From contig NZ_LBHV01000003.1 in the NCBI RefSeq assembly GCF_001005825.1, forward strand, positions 310,001 through 374,000: a DNA stretch of 64,000 nucleotides, written 5' to 3'. Below the pieces are notes generated by a model. The model saw only the letters and a program-made list of their open reading frames with translations, did no database searches and was not told the origin of the DNA. The DNA is from Rhizobium sp. LC145 (GTDB lineage Bacteria > Pseudomonadota > Alphaproteobacteria > Rhizobiales > Rhizobiaceae). Shown here in pieces: positions 9,203-17,904 of this stretch. Each line of letters opens with the position of its first letter. The first letter of the stretch is position 1. The translations under genes and the position numbers were made by a program.

Positions 9203-9270
9203 ATCAATCTCCCATAGCATCGAGGTAGGTCGATGAGGCGCCGTTCCCCGGCGCCTCCATCTCTTGGCTC

Positions 9271-10689
9271 TTATCGTCCATAAACCTGGTCCGGCAGGTA
9301 GAAGACGAGGCCGGGGAACGCGTAGATGATAGCCATGGCCACGAAGACTAGGCCGACAAAGGGCAGCATGCCCCAGAATATCTCCGTCAGGCGGACCTGT
9401 GGAGGCGCGATCCCCTTCAGGTAATAGGCCGACATTGCCATCGGCGGTGTCAGGAATGCCGTTTGCAGGTTTAGCGCTACCAGAATCCCGAAAAACAGCG
9501 GGTCGATCCCGAATATCGGCAGAAGCGGCAGGAAGATCGGCACGAAGATGATGATGATCTCCGACCATTCGAGCGGCCAGCCAAGCAGGAAGATGATGAG
9601 CTGCGCCAGGATCAGGAACTGGAAGGGCGTGAGGTCCAGGCTCTGCACGAACTGCGAGATGACCTGCTCGCCGCCGAGATAGGCGAAGACCGAGGCGAAG
9701 GTATAGGAGCCGACGAAGAGCCAGCACACCATCGCGGTGGTGCGAAGCGTGAGATAGACGCTCTGTCGGATCCGGTCCCAGGTCAGTGCCCGGTATGCGA
9801 CCGCAAGCACCAGGCCGCCGAGCGCGCCGATGGAGGCTGCCTCCGAAGGTGTCGCAAGCCCGAAGAGGATTGAGCCGAGCACGGCCAGGATCAGGAAGGC
9901 GAGCGGAAAGAACGAGGTCAGCAGCATGATGACGATGCGGCCGAAGGGCACTTCCGGCACCTCTCCAGGCGCGGGTCTCGGCGCCACGTTCGGCTGCAGC
10001 ATGGCCCGAACGACCACATAGACCAGATAAAGCCCGACCAGCAGGAAGCCGGGAATGAGTGCGCCCGCATAGAGCCGGACGATGGAGACGCCCGAGGTGG
10101 CGGCATAGACGATCAGCATGATCGAGGGCGGGATCAGGATGCCGAGCGTGCCGCCGGCGCATATGATCCCCGTCGCGAAGGCATGGTTGTAACGGGCCTT
10201 CAGCATCGGCGGCAGCGCGAGAAGTCCGAGCAGCGTGACAACCGCGCCGACGATCCCCGTGGCGGTGGCGAAGAGGGCGCAGGTAATGAGTGCGGCGACG
10301 CCAAGCGATCCCGGCACGTTTCTGGAGGCGATGTTGAGGGTCGTGAAGAGCCGGTCGACGATATTGGCCCGCTCGATGATATATCCCATGAACAGGAAGA
10401 GCGGGATCGCCGTCAGCACGTCGTTCGACATCACCGAATAGGTCTGGTTGATGAAGAGATCGAAGATGCGGTTGTTGAAGAAGCCCTCGACCCAGAGGCT
10501 GATACTGTCCCACCAGCCGGCATTCTCGTCGAGCCGATTATAGGCGCGCCACATGCGGCCGGGCTCGAAATAGGCGTAGTAGCCGAAGATGATGCCGAGC
10601 GCCATCAGGTTGAAGGCGATCGGAAAACCCAGAAAGACGATGAAGACGAAAAGTCCGAGCATGAACAGGGCGACTTGGGGATCGGTCAT
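9271..10689 (-). CDS. TRAP transporter large permease subunit (DctM)
   Basis: 472 residues, 11-12 predicted TM segments. It is the ion-coupled membrane core of a tripartite ATP-independent periplasmic transporter. Family features include FLGFPIAFNLMALG near the start, ALFATATGIVGAVVTLLG, GGTLGILIPPSI and a C-terminal LQTAFLTPPMAMSAYYLKG. The ATG at 10689 overlaps the DctQ stop as ATGA, so the two permease subunits are translationally coupled. Its sequence and that of its DctP partner look like the DctP/TakP group for 2-oxo or carboxylic acids; the substrate is not determined. Confidence 0.94.
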   Translation of the reverse strand: MTDPQVALFMLGLFVFIVFLGFPIAFNLMALGIIFGYYAYFEPGRMWRAYNRLDENAGWWDSISLWVEGFFNNRIFDLFINQTYSVMSNDVLTAIPLFLFMGYIIERANIVDRLFTTLNIASRNVPGSLGVAALITCALFATATGIVGAVVTLLGLLALPPMLKARYNHAFATGIICAGGTLGILIPPSIMLIVYAATSGVSIVRLYAGALIPGFLLVGLYLVYVVVRAMLQPNVAPRPAPGEVPEVPFGRIVIMLLTSFFPLAFLILAVLGSILFGLATPSEAASIGALGGLVLAVAYRALTWDRIRQSVYLTLRTTAMVCWLFVGSYTFASVFAYLGGEQVISQFVQSLDLTPFQFLILAQLIIFLLGWPLEWSEIIIIFVPIFLPLLPIFGIDPLFFGILVALNLQTAFLTPPMAMSAYYLKGIAPPQVRLTEIFWGMLPFVGLVFVAMAIIYAFPGLVFYLPDQVYGR

Positions 10690-11333
10690 GCCTTGTCCCC
10701 GGAAAGTTCGGCCTGTTTTTCCTTGATCAGCAGCATCTCGGTTTCCTCGACCTCCGCTTCCGCCTCGATCCAGCGGCCGGTGCGGATGCAGTTGATGCAG
10801 CGGAACACCTGCGCGATGCCCTGGATGAAAAGCAGAACACCGGCTGCCGCCAGCACCGTCTTGAACTGGTAGATCGGAATGCCGGCCGGGCTGTTGATGC
10901 TGACCTCGCCATAGCCCCACGAGCGGAAGGCATATTTCCACCCCGTTACGACCAGCGCCGTAACGCCGGGAAAGAAGAAGATGAGATAAAGTATGAGATC
11001 GACCGTGGCTTGGGTCCGCGGCTTCCAGAGGCGATAGATGAAATCGCCCCGCACATGCCCGCCTTGCGAAAGGGTATAGGCACCGCCCATCATGAAGAGG
11101 GTGCCGTACATGATGAAGGACATATCGAGCGCCCAGGGCGTCGGCCGTCCGAGGACGTAGCGGACGAAAACCTCGAAACTGGTGCCGAATGTCATCAGAA
11201 TGATGAGCCAGGCGAATGCCTTGCCGAACCATGCCGACATCGCATCGGCGAAACGAATGAATGCCACCATCGAACGGACGTCTTTCTGTTCCAAGGATAT
11301 CCCGGCAGGAGAGGTCTCCTGCCGGATAGACAT
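10686..11333 (-). CDS. TRAP transporter small permease subunit (DctQ)
   Basis: 215 residues with four predicted TM helices. The conserved FEVFVRYVLGRPTPWALDMSF and GGHVRGDF segments identify the DctQ subunit, which bridges the binding protein and DctM. The C-terminal tail beyond about residue 180 is charged and cytoplasmic. It lies 62 bp downstream of dctP and overlaps dctM by 4 bp. Confidence 0.93.
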   Translation of the reverse strand: MSIRQETSPAGISLEQKDVRSMVAFIRFADAMSAWFGKAFAWLIILMTFGTSFEVFVRYVLGRPTPWALDMSFIMYGTLFMMGGAYTLSQGGHVRGDFIYRLWKPRTQATVDLILYLIFFFPGVTALVVTGWKYAFRSWGYGEVSINSPAGIPIYQFKTVLAAAGVLLFIQGIAQVFRCINCIRTGRWIEAEAEVEETEMLLIKEKQAELSGDKA

Positions 11334-11395
11334 GCGATGGGTCTGAAAAAATGCCCGGTACCTATGGCCGGTTAGGCTGGGGCTGGCGCTAGTTT

Positions 11396-12532
11396 CTAGA
11401 GCTTGAGCTTGTTCGGAAAATAATGGTCATAGGCCGCGGCATAGTCCGGTGATGCCATCAGCTCGAAATAGGTGACCCGCTCCACCCAGGCGCGCTGGCT
11501 GTCGAGCACTTTTTTCATGAAGGCATCCTTTTCCAGTTCGACGATCAGATCGTCCCAGGCGCCGATCTGCGCATCGAGGATTTCCTTCGGCGTACGGTGG
11601 ACATTGACGCCTGCCTCGTTCTGAAGCTTGAGGAGGTCGGCGGAATAATTGTCCATTGCCGCTGCCGTGTTGGCGGTCGAAGCCGATTCCACGGTGTAGC
11701 GCAGGATCGCCTGCAGGTCCGGATCCAGATCGTCGTAGAAGTCCTTGTTGAAGAGGAATTCGAAGCTTTCCGAGGCCTGGTGATACGAAGAAAGATAATA
11801 GTGCTTGGCGACGTCCTGGGCTCCGAAGCGAAGGTCGGAGGAAGGATTGTTGAACTCGAAGGCGTCGATGACGCCACGCTCCATTGCCGGAACGATCTCT
11901 CCGCCGGGAAGCTGCGCCACCGACATGCCCATCGCCTGCATAAGGTCCGCCGCCAGGCCGACGGTGCGGTACTTGAAGCCGTTGATGTCCGCGACAGTGC
12001 TGACTTCTCCCTTGAACCAGCCGAAGGGCTGGGCGAACATCGGGAAGCCCAGGAAACCGACCACGTTCAGGCCGAGGATGTCCTGCTGCAGTTCGCGGAA
12101 ATATTCCGCCCCGCCGCCGCTGTAGAACCATGAGAGCATGGTGGTGGCCGAACCGCCGAAAACCGGGCCGGTGCCGAAAAGCGATGCTCCCTTGTGCTTG
12201 CCGTACCAGTAGGCGCAGACCGAATGGGCAGCGTCGATGACCCCGTCATGGCAGGCATCGAGCACCTGAAAGGCGCCGACGACGGAGCCGGCCGGCAGGA
12301 GATCCACCTTGATCCGATTGCCGGACATTGCTTCTACGCGCTGGGTATACTGCCGCGCGAAATCCATCCAGATGTCGGACGCCGGCCAGGACGTCTGCAT
12401 CTTCATGGTGATCGGGGCTTGTGCGAGAACGGCTGGGGTTGCGAGTGTGCTTGCTGCGACGGCGCCACTGGTGGTTGCGCCCATTTTCAGGAATGAACGG
12501 CGCGTCGGCGCCTTCTTATCAGGCGTTGCCAT
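11396..12532 (-). CDS. TRAP transporter solute-binding protein (DctP), Tat-exported
   Basis: 378 residues, first gene of the TRAP operon. The N-terminus carries a twin-arginine signal (TRRSFLKMG) followed by a hydrophobic segment and cleavage near LAQA at about 38; many TakP-like DctPs use Tat. The mature protein begins PITMKMQTSWPASDIWMDFA and contains the family core GGEIVPAMERGVIDAFEFNNP, with the Arg/Trp/Glu ligand region for carboxylates. It resembles the 2-oxo-acid / lactate-type DctP subgroup. It acts in the periplasm and delivers substrate to DctQM. A perfect inverted repeat lies about 93 bp upstream. Confidence 0.93.
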   Translation of the reverse strand: MATPDKKAPTRRSFLKMGATTSGAVAASTLATPAVLAQAPITMKMQTSWPASDIWMDFARQYTQRVEAMSGNRIKVDLLPAGSVVGAFQVLDACHDGVIDAAHSVCAYWYGKHKGASLFGTGPVFGGSATTMLSWFYSGGGAEYFRELQQDILGLNVVGFLGFPMFAQPFGWFKGEVSTVADINGFKYRTVGLAADLMQAMGMSVAQLPGGEIVPAMERGVIDAFEFNNPSSDLRFGAQDVAKHYYLSSYHQASESFEFLFNKDFYDDLDPDLQAILRYTVESASTANTAAAMDNYSADLLKLQNEAGVNVHRTPKEILDAQIGAWDDLIVELEKDAFMKKVLDSQRAWVERVTYFELMASPDYAAAYDHYFPNKLKL

Positions 12533-12624
12533 AACTTCTCCTCCCGGTATGGGCGGGCTGTTGCCCTTCTCCCGGAGGGAAGTATTCAGGAAAACAAGAG
12601 GAAACTCAAATGCGAGCGTCTACG

Positions 12625-12645
12625 ACTTTCGTATCAAACGAAAGT
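12625..12645 (-). promoter_or_regulatory. Candidate operator upstream of the TRAP operon
   Basis: ACTTTCG at 12625-12631 and CGAAAGT at 12639-12645 form a perfect 7-bp inverted repeat with a seven-base centre. It is placed between the small ORF at 12690-12857 and dctP. Size and symmetry suit a dimeric regulator site. No regulator gene is adjacent, so the protein is unknown. Confidence 0.45.
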
Positions 12646-12689
12646 TGAAAATCGCCTGGAATTTGGGGGCTGTTTTAAGGAATACAACC

Positions 12690-12857
12690 TTACTGGTCGA
12701 CGCTGTCCGTCGTGATGGAGGCGGTCTTGCAGGGGTCCACGCCATAGGCGGGGGCGCATCCCGGCTTGCTGGCCACGCCGATCTCCGGAGCGATCAGGGA
12801 ACCGGCGAGAATGATCAGTGCCGCACACGCAAAAAAGAGTGCGATGGGCTTGCCCAT
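12690..12857 (-). CDS. Small exported or single-TM protein of 55 aa
   Basis: An ATG at 12857 opens a 55-codon frame ending at TAA 12690. It begins MGKPIALFFACAALIILAG, a positively charged start plus hydrophobic core. The rest is a short polar remainder with two cysteines (GCAPAYGVDPCKT) that could form a disulfide or anchor. AAAGGCG lies upstream as a modest ribosome site. It is transcribed in the same direction as the TRAP operon, which starts 158 bp downstream. I recognise no family; the signal-like N-terminus in an otherwise gene-free gap is the main support. Confidence 0.5.
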   Translation of the reverse strand: MGKPIALFFACAALIILAGSLIAPEIGVASKPGCAPAYGVDPCKTASITTDSVDQ

Positions 12858-13064
12858 GGAGGAACGCCTTTCGAAGAAAATGGGAACGTCACAGTCGAGG
12901 TTCGTCTGCGCGGTGCGGTTTATTGGCCAAAACTCGCAAGTTCAATAGCCGAATTTGTTGAACTGCGGGTTAACGCAAGCATGTCGCCGACTGCGGCCTT
13001 TGTGCCACAGAAGATGCTCGTCGGATGTGCGGTCGAGCATGCCTGCCCGTTTTCTGGGCGCATG

Positions 13065-13088
13065 AAAAAGCCGGCCGTGTGGGCCGGC
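13065..13088 (-). terminator. Intrinsic terminator of the NDUFA9-like gene
   Basis: A 7-bp GC-only stem (GCCGGCC / GGCCGGC, 13070-13076 and 13082-13088) with a five-base loop is followed on the minus strand by five T residues (plus-strand A run 13065-13069). It lies 26 bp beyond the stop codon of the gene at 13114. The upstream gap 12858-13064 holds nothing I can name. Confidence 0.85.
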
Positions 13089-13113
13089 TTCGTCCGAAAG
13101 GAGAGAAACTTCC

Positions 13114-14094
13114 TCAGGCAGCCCTGCCGGACCCGGTGAACTGGCCCTGCGGGCGATACTGCACCAGATAGGAAGAAAGGATCGATGTGAGCAGTGTCGG
13201 GCGAATACCCATGCCTTCGAGCGTCCGGCCTTCCTTCGCCGCGCCCTCGGAAACTATGTTGTCGCTCTTCAGAAGCTGCACCTGATCGGCCGTAATCGGC
13301 GGCTGGATGAACGGGATGAGCGAAGCGAGGCTGCCGATGAATGAGGCGATCGAGAAGGGCAGCGAGACGAGCGGACGCTCGCGATTGGTGATGCGAAGCA
13401 TGGTCTGGAGACATTCGCGGAAGGTCAGCACTTCCGGACCGCCCAGTTCATAAGTCCGGCCGGCGGCGATCGTGCCGTCCACAGAGCGGCCCACCACCTC
13501 GGCGACATCCTCGACATAGACCGGCTGGAACTTGGTCTTGCCGCCGCCGACCAGCGGCAGAGCCGGATAGACGCGGGCCATGGCGGCGAACTTGTTGAAG
13601 AAGCTGTCTTCCGGCCCGAACATGATGGAGGGGCGCAGGATCACCGCGTCAGGCAGAAGCGAGTTGATCGCGGCCTCGCCCCGCGCCTTGCTGCGGGCGT
13701 AGGAGGAGGCCGAATCCGGATCGACGCCGAGCGCGGAGATATGGGTCAGCTTGGCGCCGGCTGCGCGGGCGGCCTCGGCGACTGCGCGAGCGCCGAAATC
13801 CTGCACCGCATCGAAGGAATTGCGTCCGCTCTCGAACATGATGCCGACGCAGTTGACCACATGGGACGCGCCCTCGACCGCGCGGTCGATCGAATTGCGG
13901 TAGCGCAGGTTGGCCTGCACCAGCGAAATCTGGCCGACATAGCCGTAGGGCAGCAGGAAGCCGGCGAGGTCCGGACGCCGCACGGCGACGCGGATGCGGT
14001 ACCCGCGCTTCGCGAGCGTGCGCACCACATGCCTCCCGACAAAGCCCGATCCTCCGAATACGGTGACGAGAGGGGGAAGATTGGTCAGGGTCAT
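13114..14094 (-). CDS. Complex I NDUFA9-family NAD(P)-binding protein
   Basis: 326 residues. It is an atypical extended SDR with N-terminal TVFGGSGFVGRHVVRTLAKRG (TGxxGxxG type) followed by IRVAVRRP, which favours NADP(H) binding. THISALGVDP replaces the classical active-site segment, and IMFGPEDSFFNKF plus PVYVEDVAEV are typical of the NDUFA9 / complex I 39-kDa-like branch. In bacteria this protein is usually outside the nuo operon and its role is unclear (quinone or respiratory-chain related has been suggested). It is a single gene with its own terminator. Confidence 0.85.
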   Translation of the reverse strand: MTLTNLPPLVTVFGGSGFVGRHVVRTLAKRGYRIRVAVRRPDLAGFLLPYGYVGQISLVQANLRYRNSIDRAVEGASHVVNCVGIMFESGRNSFDAVQDFGARAVAEAARAAGAKLTHISALGVDPDSASSYARSKARGEAAINSLLPDAVILRPSIMFGPEDSFFNKFAAMARVYPALPLVGGGKTKFQPVYVEDVAEVVGRSVDGTIAAGRTYELGGPEVLTFRECLQTMLRITNRERPLVSLPFSIASFIGSLASLIPFIQPPITADQVQLLKSDNIVSEGAAKEGRTLEGMGIRPTLLTSILSSYLVQYRPQGQFTGSGRAA

Positions 14095-14205
14095 AGTTTG
14101 CTCCGGGAGCCGACAAGGAGGGATGGTTTTCCGTCCTCATAACCGAATTGCGGCAGCGCGTGAAGCCTTTCCGCTGCCGCACCCGCACACCCGCTGATTA
14201 TAGGC

Positions 14206-14493
14206 TCAAATACCCTCGACGACTACCATTTCGGCATCCGCGACTTCCTGGCGGATCTTCGCCGCCACCTGATATTCCGGTGAATTGTAGCAGTCGACGG
14301 CGGCCTGCAGCGAGGGAAACTCGATCACTACGTTTCGCCCACGCGCCTTGCCTTCGAGTTCGGTAAACGCGCCGCCACGCGCGAGGAACTTCGCGCCATA
14401 GCGTTCGAAGGCGGGCTTCGCTGCCGCGACATAGTCCTTGTAGCGCTGGGGATCGCGCACATCGACCCGGGCGATCCAGTATCCCTTTGCCAT
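14206..14493 (-). CDS. DUF1330 domain protein
   Basis: 95 residues, a single ferredoxin-like dimeric alpha-beta-barrel domain. Family hallmarks are GYWIARVDVRDPQRYKDYV, the FLARGG turn and VVIEFPSLQAAVDCYNSPEYQ. Function is unknown for the family. It is located 27 bp downstream of pyrF on the same strand and may be cotranscribed. A 9-bp hairpin (GCGGCAGCG / CGCTGCCGC, 14150-14180) lies downstream without a T run. Confidence 0.88.
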   Translation of the reverse strand: MAKGYWIARVDVRDPQRYKDYVAAAKPAFERYGAKFLARGGAFTELEGKARGRNVVIEFPSLQAAVDCYNSPEYQVAAKIRQEVADAEMVVVEGI

Positions 14494-14520
14494 AAAATCT
14501 CCTCCGGTTGGCGATTGAGC

Positions 14521-15213
14521 CTAAAGCGCGCCCTGCATCTCGGCAAGGATCGCCTGCGCGGCTGCCTTCGGGTCCGGCGCCTTGACGATCGGACGGGCGA
14601 CGACGAGATGGCTGGAGCCGGCGCGGATCGCGTCCGCAGGCGTCACCACCCGCTTCTGGTCGCCGGCTTCGGCGCCCGCGGGGCGGATGCCGGGAGTCAC
14701 TACGGCCATGTCGGGGCCGACGATCTTGCGGACGGCGGAAGATTCTGCCGCCGAGCAGACGATGCCGCCCATGCCGGCCGCCCGCGCCTGCTCGGCACGG
14801 CGCAGCACCAGCGTATGCGGGTCGTATTCGTAGCCGGCATCGATCAGGTCCGCCTCGTCCATGGACGTCAGGACCGTCACGCCGAGCAGGCAGAGATCGG
14901 AGCCCCTGGCGGCCTCGACCGCGGCACGCATCGCCTTCGGATAGGCATGCAGGGTGAGCATGGAGACGCCCATCTTGACGATGTTCTCGACGCCTTTCGC
15001 CACCGTGTTGTCGATGTCGAGCAGCTTCATGTCCAGGAAGATCTTTTTGCCGTCCGCGACGAGGTCGCGGGCGAGTTCCAGGCCCCCGGCGAAAGCGAGC
15101 TGATAGCCGATCTTGTAGAAGGAGATTTCTTCGCCGAGCGTTTTGACGATCGCTCTCGCTTCGGAAACGGTGGGAATGTCGAGGCCAACGATAAGACGGT
15201 CACGTGCGTCCAT
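14521..15213 (-). CDS. pyrF: Orotidine 5'-phosphate decarboxylase
   Basis: 230 residues, the last step of de novo UMP synthesis (OMP to UMP). The catalytic Asp-Lys-Asp array is present as FLDMKLLDI (Asp61, Lys63, Asp66) and the phosphate-binding region as VVTPGIRP. The start ATG (15213) has a GGAAGGGA ribosome site. Its reading frame overlaps the end of the upstream histidine-phosphatase-like gene by 14 bp, indicating one transcript. Confidence 0.97.
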   Translation of the reverse strand: MDARDRLIVGLDIPTVSEARAIVKTLGEEISFYKIGYQLAFAGGLELARDLVADGKKIFLDMKLLDIDNTVAKGVENIVKMGVSMLTLHAYPKAMRAAVEAARGSDLCLLGVTVLTSMDEADLIDAGYEYDPHTLVLRRAEQARAAGMGGIVCSAAESSAVRKIVGPDMAVVTPGIRPAGAEAGDQKRVVTPADAIRAGSSHLVVARPIVKAPDPKAAAQAILAEMQGAL

Positions 15214-15799
15214 GTTCGAATCCCTTCCAGACTTCCATCGGCGTCCAGTCGCACGATAATGCCCGGTCCGCAAGGGTGAAGCAGAAGAGATTTCCGCCGC
15301 CGCCGGGCTGATCCCGGTCGCGGGATATGGACCGGCCGGCGAAATGACATTTGAGCAGCGTACCGACGCCGCCATGGCCGACGAAGGCGATCGGCACGGT
15401 CCGGTCATGCGCGTCGAGCGCGCGCGTGACGGCCGAGACGATGCGCGCCTGTGCGTCGGCCGCCGTCTCCCAGCCTTTGAAGCTTTCGTGCGGGTGGGCA
15501 AAAAACCAATCCGCAGCCTCCTCGAACTGCGGCGGCGGCAGGAAGCCGGTGGCGGAGCGGTCGTTTTCGTGAGTGTCCTCGGCGATCTCGAAGGAAATGC
15601 CGGCCGCGGCTGCCAGCACCTGCGCTGTCTCGATCGCCTTGGCCTCGCCGCTCGAAACGATCCGCCCGAGCCCTTTCGCCCAAGCCGACCGGGCCGCCTG
15701 TTCGGCGCGGGCGCGACCTATCTCGGAAAGGCCCCAGTCCGGCACCGGCACGTTCGGGTCGATGCGGACCTGCGGGTGGGTGATGTAGAGCCCGTACAT
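15200..15799 (-). CDS. Histidine-phosphatase-superfamily protein with degenerate RHG motif
   Basis: 199 residues of phosphoglycerate-mutase-like fold: [32 protein letters not shown] and a second catalytic-type His in [11 protein letters not shown]. The N-terminal RHG catalytic signature is altered to THP ([11 protein letters not shown]), keeping the nucleophile-type His8 but losing the phosphate-binding Arg and the Gly. The same variant is common in a rhizobial subfamily annotated only as histidine phosphatase. Substrate unknown; small phosphoesters or none. It is flanked by pmtA upstream (6 bp) and pyrF downstream (overlap). Confidence 0.85.
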   Translation of the reverse strand: MYGLYITHPQVRIDPNVPVPDWGLSEIGRARAEQAARSAWAKGLGRIVSSGEAKAIETAQVLAAAAGISFEIAEDTHENDRSATGFLPPPQFEEAADWFFAHPHESFKGWETAADAQARIVSAVTRALDAHDRTVPIAFVGHGGVGTLLKCHFAGRSISRDRDQPGGGGNLFCFTLADRALSCDWTPMEVWKGFEHGRT

Positions 15800-15805
15800 G
15801 GAATG

Positions 15806-16402
15806 TCAGCCGCGGCTGTATATCCAGAGCTGCGCCGGCGGAATGTTGCGGACGACGAAATCGAAATGCTTGATCTGATAGCGGTCGGGCCGTGCGACGA
15901 TCGGCGAGACGGGGCCGTAAGTGATCTGCACAAACGGTCTGCCGGCCGGCATCCGTCCGAGCAGGTCCTCCAGAAGCGCGATGCGTTTTTCCATCGGGAA
16001 GCTGAGCAGCGGTATGGCGGAAATCACGCTGTCGAACGTCTTGTCCTTCCACTCCCCGAGCGTGCGCTCCAGATCGAAGGCATCCCCGTTGATGAAGTTC
16101 GCGCCGGGAAACGTCTTCACCAGATGCTGATAGAAGTCCGTCGAATATTCGATGGAAACCAGGTTCTCGGGCCGCACCCCGCGTTCCAGGATCGCCTTGG
16201 TGATGATGCCGGTGCCGGGACCCAGCTCCAGCACCGGAAGGCCGGAGGACGTGTCGATCACGCTTGCCATGCGCCTCGCGGTCACGGAGGAAGTCGGCAG
16301 GATCGCCCCCACCCGCTTCGGGCCGTCCATCCAGCCCTTGAAGAAACGGATTTCTTCATCGAACTTGCGGCCGAGCCGCTCTTTCAGGCGCAGTTCCATC
16401 AT
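15806..16402 (-). CDS. pmtA: Phospholipid N-methyltransferase, rhizobial type
   Basis: 198 residues. SAM-dependent enzyme that methylates phosphatidylethanolamine in up to three steps towards phosphatidylcholine, a major membrane lipid of Rhizobiaceae. The N-terminal KFDEEIRFFKGWMDGPKRVG followed by ILPTSSVTARRMAS and the SAM motif VLELGPGTGIITKA (about 57-70) match the Sinorhizobium PmtA class rather than the Rhodobacter class. It acts at the inner membrane face. choX at 33.2-34.1 kb suggests that choline can also be imported. Confidence 0.93.
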   Translation of the reverse strand: MMELRLKERLGRKFDEEIRFFKGWMDGPKRVGAILPTSSVTARRMASVIDTSSGLPVLELGPGTGIITKAILERGVRPENLVSIEYSTDFYQHLVKTFPGANFINGDAFDLERTLGEWKDKTFDSVISAIPLLSFPMEKRIALLEDLLGRMPAGRPFVQITYGPVSPIVARPDRYQIKHFDFVVRNIPPAQLWIYSRG

Positions 16403-16486
16403 CCTCTCCCATCCGGTTCCGCCGAGGTCCTATCTGGAGTCTTCTGGCGCAAAAGCAAGATAAAATGTCGCTCCGAGAAAATGCGA

Positions 16487-16519
16487 CAAAAAAAGCGGCG
16501 AATTCGAGATCGCCGCTTT
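16487..16519 (-). terminator. Intrinsic terminator of dnaN
   Basis: A 10-bp stem (AAAGCGGCGA at 16492-16501 with TCGCCGCTTT at 16510-16519) begins 7 bp past the dnaN stop and is followed on the minus strand by a run of seven to eight T residues. Confidence 0.9.
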
Positions 16520-16526
16520 CTATGGG

Positions 16527-17645
16527 TTAAACGCGCATCGGCATCAGCACGTAGAGCGCGTCGTCTCCGGCCGTATCGCGCACCAGCGTCGGCGAGCCGG
16601 CATCGGCCAGCATGAAGATCGCGTCCTCGCCGGAAAGCTGGGCGGTGATGTCGAGCAGATATTTGGCGTTGAAGCCGATTTCCATCGGATCGTGCTCGTA
16701 GCTGACGGCGACCTCTTCCGTCGCGCTGCCGGAATCGGGATTGTTGACCGTCAGCATGAGCTGGCCTTCGGAAAGCGACAGCTTCACCGCGCGCCCGCGC
16801 TCGGAGGAAATGGTCGAGACGCGGTCCACCGCCTTGGTGAAGCTCTGGCAATCGACGCGCATTTCTTTGTCGTTGCCGGTCGGAATGACGCGCTGATAAT
16901 CCGGGAAGGTGCCGTCGATCAGCTTGGAGGTCATCACGATGCTGCCGATCGTCAGGCGGATCTTGGCGTCGGAGACTTCGACGGTGACCAGGGCTTCCGG
17001 ATCGTCCACGAGCTTCTGGAGTTCGCCCACGGTCTTGCGCGGAATGATGATGCCCGGCATGCCTTCCGAGCCCGACGGCGCCTCCACGTCGGCGCGGGCC
17101 AGACGGTGCCCGTCCGTTGCCACGGCGCGAAGTTTCAGGTCTCCGTTGGCCTCGATCGTATGGAAGAAGATGCCGTTGAGATAATAGCGGGTCTCCTCGG
17201 TGGAGATCGCGAACTGCGTGCGGTCGATCAGCATCTTCAGATCGGCCGCCTTCAGCTTGAAGGTATGCGAGAAACTGCCGGCCGTGAGATCCGGAAAATC
17301 CGATTCCGGCAGGCATTGCAGCGAGAACTTCGAGCGGCCGGATTGCACGGTCATCGAGCCGCCGTCGGGATTGGTGGCGAGCAGCACTTCCGAGCCGTCC
17401 GGCAGCTTGCGGACGATTTCGTAGAGGAGATGCGCCGGCACGGTCGTCGCGCCTGCCTGCTCCACCATGGCCGGTGCCGCTTCGGTGACTTCGAGATCGA
17501 GGTCGGTCGCCTTCAGGTCCAGGTTCGCGCCGGAAGCGCGCAGCAGCACGTTGGAGAGGATCGGGATCGTGTTCCGCCGCTCGACGACCCGGTGCACGTG
17601 GTTCAGCGACTTTAGAAGATTTGACCGCTCAAGAGTAATACGCAT
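16527..17645 (-). CDS. dnaN: DNA polymerase III beta sliding clamp
   Basis: 372 residues, the full length of the family, with three tandem clamp domains. It begins MRITLERSNLLKSLNHVHRVVERRNTIPILSNV and ends in YVLMPMRV, the conserved C-terminus of the hydrophobic partner-binding pocket. An in-frame ATG far upstream (17828) is rejected because the added residues are not part of the family. Here dnaN is about 37 kb from dnaA, as in other rhizobia where the two are not adjacent. It is divergent from rsmI; the 259-bp gap between them shows no gene. Confidence 0.97.
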   Translation of the reverse strand: MRITLERSNLLKSLNHVHRVVERRNTIPILSNVLLRASGANLDLKATDLDLEVTEAAPAMVEQAGATTVPAHLLYEIVRKLPDGSEVLLATNPDGGSMTVQSGRSKFSLQCLPESDFPDLTAGSFSHTFKLKAADLKMLIDRTQFAISTEETRYYLNGIFFHTIEANGDLKLRAVATDGHRLARADVEAPSGSEGMPGIIIPRKTVGELQKLVDDPEALVTVEVSDAKIRLTIGSIVMTSKLIDGTFPDYQRVIPTGNDKEMRVDCQSFTKAVDRVSTISSERGRAVKLSLSEGQLMLTVNNPDSGSATEEVAVSYEHDPMEIGFNAKYLLDITAQLSGEDAIFMLADAGSPTLVRDTAGDDALYVLMPMRV

Positions 17646-17904
17646 GGACGCTATCGCTTTCGACCGTGGCGATCCGGCATGGGCCGGACCCCTGATATTC
17701 TGCCACCGGAAGGCGGCTGGTGGATGTGGACGGGCAAAATGGCAGAGATTTTCATGGGAATGCAAGAGGAGAACGAAGGTGCCATGCGGCATTTCCCCAT
17801 TCGCGCACGCACTGCACACAGAAAACATGGGCTTGCTTTACTTGCCGAAGGGCGCGGCCTTGCCCATAAAGGGGCATGAGCATCCTCGTTTTTCGTGAAA
17901 TCCC

